Shown: positions 27,034 through 31,449 of the stretch, in pieces
Numbering within the stretch: position 1 is the stretch's first letter
Layout of the letters: every line of letters begins with the position of its first letter
Source of the DNA: CAVYGM01 sp963768025
Lineage (GTDB): Bacteria; Bacteroidota; Bacteroidia; Cytophagales; Spirosomataceae
NCBI GenBank assembly: GCA_963768025.1
Contig: CAVYGM010000028.1
Location: 1 to 31,449 of the forward strand
Length of the DNA: 31,449 bases
Reading direction: 5' to 3'
The notes under the pieces: generated by a model
Seen by the model: only the letters and a program-made list of their open reading frames with translations
Told to the model about the DNA's origin: nothing
The model's database searches: none
Translations under genes and position numbers: made by a program

Positions 27034-28515
27034 TCATCTCCTCACGCCGAAGGTGCGGACATTTACCCCGGAGCTTTCTACGTTAAAACCGACGGGTAGG
27101 CTAAACCGTGTGCGTACGGGTCTGCCTTTCAGCATAGCGGGTTGCCACTTGCCATTCATTAGCTTCGCCACGCGGAGCGCTTCGGCGTCCAGCCTTTTGT
27201 CGGCGCTTTGCTCTACTTGAAAATCGCTGCTGCTGCCATCCTCGTGAATCAGGAAGGTTATCAGCACCCGGCCCGTAACGTTGTTACGAGCGGCTTCGAC
27301 GGGATACCGGATGTTCTGTCCCATAAACCGGTACATGTCCATTTTTCCATCGGGCCCAGGAAACTGCGCCTCGGTCATAAACTCGTTTTGATACGCCTCC
27401 TGCCGGCCTTCCACAAAGGCTATTCCTTTTTGGAGGATCCCGGCTTCATACATCTCCTCATACAGGAGGGTACTATCGGCAAACTTTCCGGTCCAACGAC
27501 CCACTTTCCGGGTGTCTGCTACCCTACCCTGTTCGTACACCTTCCTGGAACGGATGGGAGTGCCTGGCAGCACCGCCGATCCATTCCCTTCCGCGACCAG
27601 CTTTTTGCCGGATCGGTCGTACACTTCCCGAATTACCGTCCCTTTTTTCTCATGAGCTTCCGTAATGCTATGGAGCTGTCCGTTGTCGTGCCAGCTGGTG
27701 AGGAACCGGGTGCTGTCCACCATTTTCATTTCTTCCCTCAACATGCCGCTTTTGTAATAATACTTACTCAGGTAAGGTAGCTTACCGATGCCGATCGTAG
27801 CTACGATGGACAATAGCTTGCCATCTGCCTGTACCGTCACTACTTCCGAACTACTACTCTCGTCCGTTACGGTAGCCGAAATCCGAAAGGCTTGTACCGA
27901 GTCGGGCCCCGCGTCGGTGGCAAGCGGTACCCCTACTTCGTTTTTTAAGTAGGGGATGGAGGTTAGGGTTTTCCAGGTACCCTTCCGGTTGCGCTCATAT
28001 CGTACCTCATCCCGTACGGTACCACGATCGTCCACGGGAATCACGCTCCGGTACTCGTATTTCTCCGGGTCGGAAGTAGGGGTGTGGTCTTTATCAAAAT
28101 ACTCGACAATGGTATTGGTAGCAAAGTCAAAATGAGGCAGGCGGCCCGTCCGGAAAAAAACCGGGTAGGTAACTTCCTGGCGGACCGCTTTTCCATTTAG
28201 CACAGCCGGTTGCCAGGCCCGGTATAGGCTCAGAATGCGCATGGCTTCGCGGTCGGCCAGGCTATCGAGCGAACGAACCACTTCCAGGTGGCTCAGGCTG
28301 CCATCGGGCTCCACTACGCCTTTGACCGTAACGCCCCCATTGAGCCCCTTGGCCGCCGAGCGGATGGGGATTTGCAGATTGGCAGCAATGAATTGGTTGA
28401 GGACAACGGCCCCTCCGGTAGGGTCGGCGGGTTTTTCCACCTGCGATGACGTATAAACGGTTTGGCACAGGGCTTCTGTGCTACAAAAGAGAAGGAAGAG
28501 AAGGAATGCTTTCAC
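27034..28515 (-). CDS. Exported protein with two TonB C-terminal domains and central MORN-like repeats
   Basis: A 493-residue protein with a signal peptide (MKAFLLFLLFCSTEALCQ). A TonB_C domain lies near residues 45-125 (GGVTVKGVVEPDGSLSHLEVVRSLD, WQPAVLNGKAVRQEVTYPVFF), and a second at about 395-480 (NIRYPVEAARNNVTGRVLITFLIHEDGSS, KWQPAMLKGRPVRTRFSLPV). Between them are YwqK/MORN-like strands (YYKSGMLREEMKM, WHDNGQLHSITE). There is no N-terminal membrane anchor with a Pro-rich spacer as in a classical TonB, so energy transduction is unlikely; a periplasmic or surface interaction role fits better. Its start lies about 230 bases after the beta-barrel-like gene on the same strand. Confidence 0.88.
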   Translation of the reverse strand: MKAFLLFLLFCSTEALCQTVYTSSQVEKPADPTGGAVVLNQFIAANLQIPIRSAAKGLNGGVTVKGVVEPDGSLSHLEVVRSLDSLADREAMRILSLYRAWQPAVLNGKAVRQEVTYPVFFRTGRLPHFDFATNTIVEYFDKDHTPTSDPEKYEYRSVIPVDDRGTVRDEVRYERNRKGTWKTLTSIPYLKNEVGVPLATDAGPDSVQAFRISATVTDESSSSEVVTVQADGKLLSIVATIGIGKLPYLSKYYYKSGMLREEMKMVDSTRFLTSWHDNGQLHSITEAHEKKGTVIREVYDRSGKKLVAEGNGSAVLPGTPIRSRKVYEQGRVADTRKVGRWTGKFADSTLLYEEMYEAGILQKGIAFVEGRQEAYQNEFMTEAQFPGPDGKMDMYRFMGQNIRYPVEAARNNVTGRVLITFLIHEDGSSSDFQVEQSADKRLDAEALRVAKLMNGKWQPAMLKGRPVRTRFSLPVGFNVESSGVNVRTFGVRR

Positions 28516-28657
28516 GAAAAAGGATTAGCATGGACGATGACCAAAGATAGCTGGTTCGCTCTTTTTCAAAAATACTTTTGTAGCTTTTTTATCTTTATGT
28601 CACTATTCTACTCCCCGGGCTGTATCCCCAAATACCTTCCGGCGAACTGCACCAAAC

Positions 28658-28733
28658 ATACCCGTGGCACGGTTTCAAACTCTATACCCGTATACCTATA
28701 CCCGTGGCACGGTTTGAAACCGTGCCACGGGTA
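28658..28733. repeat. Palindromic repeat (REP-like) with half-site
   Basis: A half-site, ATACCCGTGGCACGGTTT, lies at 28659-28676 and recurs 40 bases later at 28699-28716, where it is followed by its own reverse complement. The second copy forms a perfect palindrome at 28700-28732 with 16-base arms around one central G, extended by one more pair. It lies just downstream of the beta-barrel-like gene (stop at 28745) and before the TonB_C gene. No T-run follows on either strand. Confidence 0.85.
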
Positions 28734-28744
28734 CCAGCAAAAAT

Positions 28745-29842
28745 CTAAAATCCAATTGTCAGCCTCACCCCCGGACTGAGGTTTTTGAAGGCTTTGTTGA
28801 AGTACACTTCCGGTTCAATTTTAAGCACGGGGGTCAGGTTGAAGCCAGCCGAAATCCGCCACGTATTGGGCTCATAGAAGCCGCCGTTGTTCAGCACCTG
28901 GTACCCTACCGTAAGTTGTCCCGTTTGCTTCACTTCCCTGTTTTCAATGCGTGTTTTACTGGTTTGTTTGAAGAAAGTCAGGCCCGCCAGCACGAAGCCA
29001 TTCTGATGAAGCATGGTTTTGCCTTCGGGGTTTCGGCTGTAAAAATACTGATGATGGTACCCAAAACGGGGCTGGGCCAGGGACCGGGCCAAATAAAATG
29101 TAAACTCCGCGTTGAGGGAGGTCATCCAATTGCCCCGGATATAGCCAAGGCTGACGCTGGGCGAGATAATGAGCATGTCGGAGCCAAAGTTGGTTACTTC
29201 CACCCGCTGATCACCCCGGTAGCGGCCGTATACCTCGGGGGAACGCTCGAGCACGGTGGGGTCCGTCTTTTTTTCCAGCGCCTTGATCAGGTACGCCGTT
29301 TTTTCGCGGATTTCGTCGAAAAGCATCGGTAGATCCCGGAGGTTATTCACCAGCAGGTAGGCGTCGGCCTCCCGGTCGTCGGCACTCCGGATGGTGATAC
29401 GCAAGGTGTCCTGTACGGACTTTACCCGTACCAGTTCGTTATCCAGCATGGCAAATTCGGCCGTTTCCGAAGGGTATTTCTTCCACCGAAGGGGCGGCGC
29501 GACGGTATCACCGGCCACGTAGTGTACCGCCAGGGCATCGGTATCTTCTGGTAGTGCTGCTACGGCGCTACCATACTGATTCCAGAATTGGCGCACCAGC
29601 GAGTCGGGGCGCTGCACCAGGCGGGAGTCGGAGTACTTTTTACTCAACAGCAGTAGCCGGTTTCCTTTGGAGAGCTGTATCTCGAAAGCCGTAGGCTTCA
29701 GGAATCCCGGGTAGGCTTTCCTGAACGCCTCAAAGTCCAGTGCGCTGGTTTGATTAGGGAGTGACATCTCGTTTTTTTGGGCAAAAAGGGGGTCCGTAAC
29801 GCTCCCCAGCAGGAGAGCGATCCAAATGATCAGATTTTTCAT
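28745..29842 (-). CDS. Exported protein, probable outer-membrane beta-barrel C-terminus
   Basis: A 365-residue protein from ATG 29842, whose signal peptide (MKNLIIWIALLLGSVTDPLFAQ) favours this start; the frame is open to 29953 without family-like sequence. The first 190 residues are a soluble region with no family I recognise. The last 150 residues alternate hydrophobic and polar positions in strand-sized blocks (SVSLGYIRGNWMTSLNAEFTFYLA, GQLTVGYQVLNNGGFYEP, RISAGFNLTP) and end in LTIGF, a terminal Phe typical of outer-membrane barrels. It is the third gene of an apparent sigma/anti-sigma operon, 37 bases after the anti-sigma-like gene, and may be its output. Function unknown. Confidence 0.78.
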   Translation of the reverse strand: MKNLIIWIALLLGSVTDPLFAQKNEMSLPNQTSALDFEAFRKAYPGFLKPTAFEIQLSKGNRLLLLSKKYSDSRLVQRPDSLVRQFWNQYGSAVAALPEDTDALAVHYVAGDTVAPPLRWKKYPSETAEFAMLDNELVRVKSVQDTLRITIRSADDREADAYLLVNNLRDLPMLFDEIREKTAYLIKALEKKTDPTVLERSPEVYGRYRGDQRVEVTNFGSDMLIISPSVSLGYIRGNWMTSLNAEFTFYLARSLAQPRFGYHHQYFYSRNPEGKTMLHQNGFVLAGLTFFKQTSKTRIENREVKQTGQLTVGYQVLNNGGFYEPNTWRISAGFNLTPVLKIEPEVYFNKAFKNLSPGVRLTIGF

Positions 29843-29879
29843 GAAAGGTAGTTGGTAAGGTTTTTTTGGAAAATGCGTG

Positions 29880-30569
29880 CTAGTTTTTGATCGGAATAGA
29901 CAGCTGAATGCCAGGGGTACCCGGCGAAGGGGGCGATGCCGCCGAAACCCCAATTCGAAGCGCTACCTGCGGGCGATTTTGGGACTGTAGCTGCTTTTGC
30001 GGCCGGATGTCGTTCAGGTGCACGATGCGGTACCTGGGTTTTTCTGGTTGGGCAGCGGGAGTTTCTGCGGCAGGTACTTCGGTTATCGGGTCAGAGGTAG
30101 CAGCCACTACGGCCGTCTCCTCTGTCTCGGGAAGGGAGTAGGAGCCACCTGGGTTTTTGACCAAAATCTCAGCCGCCTTTGCTTCTTCATCTGGTTGCAC
30201 AGGTGCTTTCTTCTCAGGAGTTTTCCTGGCCAGGCTACTTTTAGATATCACTTCCTCCGGTCGAAGTGAGGAAGCCGAAGGAGGCGTTGGCTCAGTCGTG
30301 GTTTCGGAAGCGGAACCGGTGCTTTTTTGCGTTATATTTTTACCGGATTCCACCCTTTCCGACTGCGTCCACCATACTCCGCCCGCCAGAAGCGCCAAGG
30401 TTATGGTAGCCGCCGAGGCCCACCACCGACCCGCAATTTTCTTTTTTTGCTGGGCCAGTTCGGGACGTAGCTGCTGCCAGAATGCCCCGGGGTCAAAGTC
30501 GCGGTGGGGCTGGTCGGCGAGGTAGTCGCCGTTGCTCCTGAATAGGTCGTCTATCTTATCTTCGTTCAT
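29880..30569 (-). CDS. Single-pass membrane protein, likely anti-sigma factor
   Basis: A 229-residue protein with a cytoplasmic N-terminus of about 48 residues (NEDKIDDLFRSNGDYLADQPH), one membrane helix at about 49-67 (RWWASAATITLALLAGGVWW) and a periplasmic part rich in Thr, Pro, Glu and Lys, probably disordered, ending with a short conserved segment (RIGVSAASPPSPG). It overlaps the sigma gene by 14 bases (30556-30569), which implies coupled translation. By position and topology it is probably the membrane anti-sigma factor for that ECF sigma, but no known anti-sigma motif was identified. It could also be a DUF-type hypothetical. Confidence 0.75.
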   Translation of the reverse strand: MNEDKIDDLFRSNGDYLADQPHRDFDPGAFWQQLRPELAQQKKKIAGRWWASAATITLALLAGGVWWTQSERVESGKNITQKSTGSASETTTEPTPPSASSLRPEEVISKSSLARKTPEKKAPVQPDEEAKAAEILVKNPGGSYSLPETEETAVVAATSDPITEVPAAETPAAQPEKPRYRIVHLNDIRPQKQLQSQNRPQVALRIGVSAASPPSPGTPGIQLSIPIKN

Positions 30570-31086
30570 AGCTGTATCCGTTTTTGATCAGTAATGCCTG
30601 CAAGGCAAGACGCGCTTTACTGAGCTGTGATTTGGAGGTATTTTCGCTGATATGCAGCATAGCACCAATTTCCTGGTGCGTGTAGCCTTCCAACGCGTGC
30701 AGGCAGAAAACCGTCCGGTAGCCATCGGGTAGGCTCAGGATCAGATCATGAATACCTTCGGCGTGCAGGTCGCCCTCCACGGTGGCTGCGTTCATAAGTG
30801 GAGGTAGTTCTTCGCCTCCCCTATCCTCCCAAAGCCATTCGGGTGGTTTGGTTTTTCGCAGATGCATGAGGGCCTCGTTCACCACAATCCGCTTCATCCA
30901 TCCTTCCAGCTCGGTATCGCTGCGGTACTCAAAGGTCTTTATACTGCCAAAAATTTTCAGAAAACCGTTCATCAGCACCTCCTCGGTTTCCAGCGGGTTG
31001 GCCACGTAGCGGCGGCACAGGCGGTAGAGCCGATTGGCAAAGTGATCGTACAGACGTTTCTGGGCGAAGGGGTTTTCCGTTGGCAT
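30556..31086 (-). CDS. RNA polymerase sigma factor, ECF (sigma-70) family
   Basis: A 176-residue ECF-type sigma factor from ATG 31086; the frame runs back to 31146 but family-like sequence begins after MPTENPFAQK. Region 2 is seen in LYRLCRRYVANPLETEEVLMNGFLKIFGSI and EGWMKRIVVNEALMHLRK; region 4 is seen in LPDGYRTVFCLHALEGYTHQEIGAML with the helix-turn-helix ISENTSKSQLSKARLAL. It binds core polymerase to transcribe a small regulon and is probably held by the membrane protein encoded next, which overlaps it by 14 bases. The barrel-like protein downstream may be a target or sensor part. Confidence 0.94.
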   Translation of the reverse strand: MPTENPFAQKRLYDHFANRLYRLCRRYVANPLETEEVLMNGFLKIFGSIKTFEYRSDTELEGWMKRIVVNEALMHLRKTKPPEWLWEDRGGEELPPLMNAATVEGDLHAEGIHDLILSLPDGYRTVFCLHALEGYTHQEIGAMLHISENTSKSQLSKARLALQALLIKNGYSYERR

Positions 31087-31144
31087 TGTCGTACGATCTC
31101 CGCGAGCATGGGTTGGCGTTTTGGGTTTACAAGTATAGAAATGC

Positions 31145-31180
31145 AAAAAATCTCCGAAGGGTTGCCCAGGGAGATTTTTT
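31145..31180. terminator. Bidirectional terminator between DUF1206 gene and sigma gene
   Basis: AAAAAATCTCC (31145-31155) is complementary to GGAGATTTTTT (31170-31180); inside, GGG (31159-31161) pairs with CCC (31165-31167) around TTG. The A-run and T-run let it work on either strand. It lies 45 bases past the DUF1206 stop (minus strand) and before the sigma gene. Confidence 0.75.
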
Positions 31181-31224
31181 TATTTGAACAAATACGTTGT
31201 CGGCACCAAAAAAGCCGGGAGAAT

Positions 31225-31449
31225 CTAATCAGTATTGATGGGTTGGTACCTGGCCCGGACAAACATAAATAACCCGTAGCAGAGCAAACCCAGGGCAATG
31301 GCCCCCAAAATCCAGGAACCGTACTGGTTTTCCAGAAAACTGAATGCTGAATCGGACCCACCGGCTTGGCTGGAATCGGACTGAATGGCGGCCTGCAAGA
31401 ACAAATACCCGATGATGAGCCATACAACTCCCCTGGCTATGTACCCTAT
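31225..31449 (-). CDS. DUF1206 family membrane protein, C-terminal end (partial)
   Basis: The last 74 codons of a gene entering from the right edge, stopping at 31225-31227. The two hydrophobic segments IARGVVWLIIGYLFLQAAIQ and WILGAIALGLLCYGLFMFVRARY, the GVVWLIIG pattern and the FMFVRARYQ ending match the DUF1206 repeat, an inner-membrane protein made of three two-helix units. This is the final unit, preceded by a Gly/Ser linker (DSSQAGGSD). The N-terminal units are outside the window. Function of the family is unknown. Confidence 0.85.
   Translation of the reverse strand: MGYIARGVVWLIIGYLFLQAAIQSDSSQAGGSDSAFSFLENQYGSWILGAIALGLLCYGLFMFVRARYQPINTD

Overview
The window looks like chromosomal DNA from a member of the Bacteroidota, most likely the order Cytophagales (Spirosoma/Dyadobacter/Runella-like). 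The grounds are the gene families (PASTA-type FtsI followed by murE and mraY, a PQQ sugar dehydrogenase fused to PKD and cytochrome c domains, a cytoplasmic multi-PAS kinase, TonB_C/MORN proteins, LemA/TPM genes), weak Shine-Dalgarno sites, and Bacteroidota-type promoter motifs (TAnnTTTG). The genus is an inference. No rRNA, tRNA, CRISPR array, prophage or intact insertion sequence was recognised.

Layout. 1-3060 (+): tail of the division/cell-wall cluster (ftsI end, murE, mraY), closed by a strong terminator. 3136-5492 (+): ergothioneine genes egtB (frameshifted) and egtD, separated by a repeat element. 5675-8327 (+): a large exported PQQ-type sugar dehydrogenase fusion. 8367-10806: an NADPH-dependent FMN reductase divergent from a Tat-exported sulfite dehydrogenase and its cytochrome c, with an operator-like inverted repeat between them. 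11093-13351 (+): a soluble PAS histidine kinase. 13339-17730 (-): methylglyoxal synthase, a thioredoxin-like protein, complex I genes nuoI-nuoJ-nuoK, a YdcZ-type membrane protein and a PD-(D/E)XK nuclease-like protein. NuoI carries a long tail of 31-residue Pro/Lys-rich repeats. 17813-23287 (-): a surface-polysaccharide module (glycosyltransferase, heparinase II/III-type protein, two-domain oxidoreductase). 23330-26346 (-): a coiled-coil membrane protein and a TPM-TPM-LemA envelope cluster. 26397-27033: a gene-poor stretch with the wreck of an antitoxin-like gene. 27034-31086 (-): an ECF sigma factor, a likely membrane anti-sigma factor, a beta-barrel-like protein and a protein with two TonB C-terminal domains. 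31225-31449 (-): the end of a DUF1206 membrane protein.

The most striking whole-window observation is that six genes (egtB, the sugar dehydrogenase, the glycosyltransferase, the heparinase-like gene, the two-domain oxidoreductase and the antitoxin-like relic) are each broken by exactly one surplus base, mostly in a short homopolymer, and never by a deletion. That one-sided pattern points to insertion-type sequencing or assembly error as much as to real gene decay, so the five larger genes may be intact in the organism. The most interesting protein-level oddity is the repeat tail on NuoI. The most interesting non-coding features are two heptad-repeat elements and a perfect 33-base palindrome.
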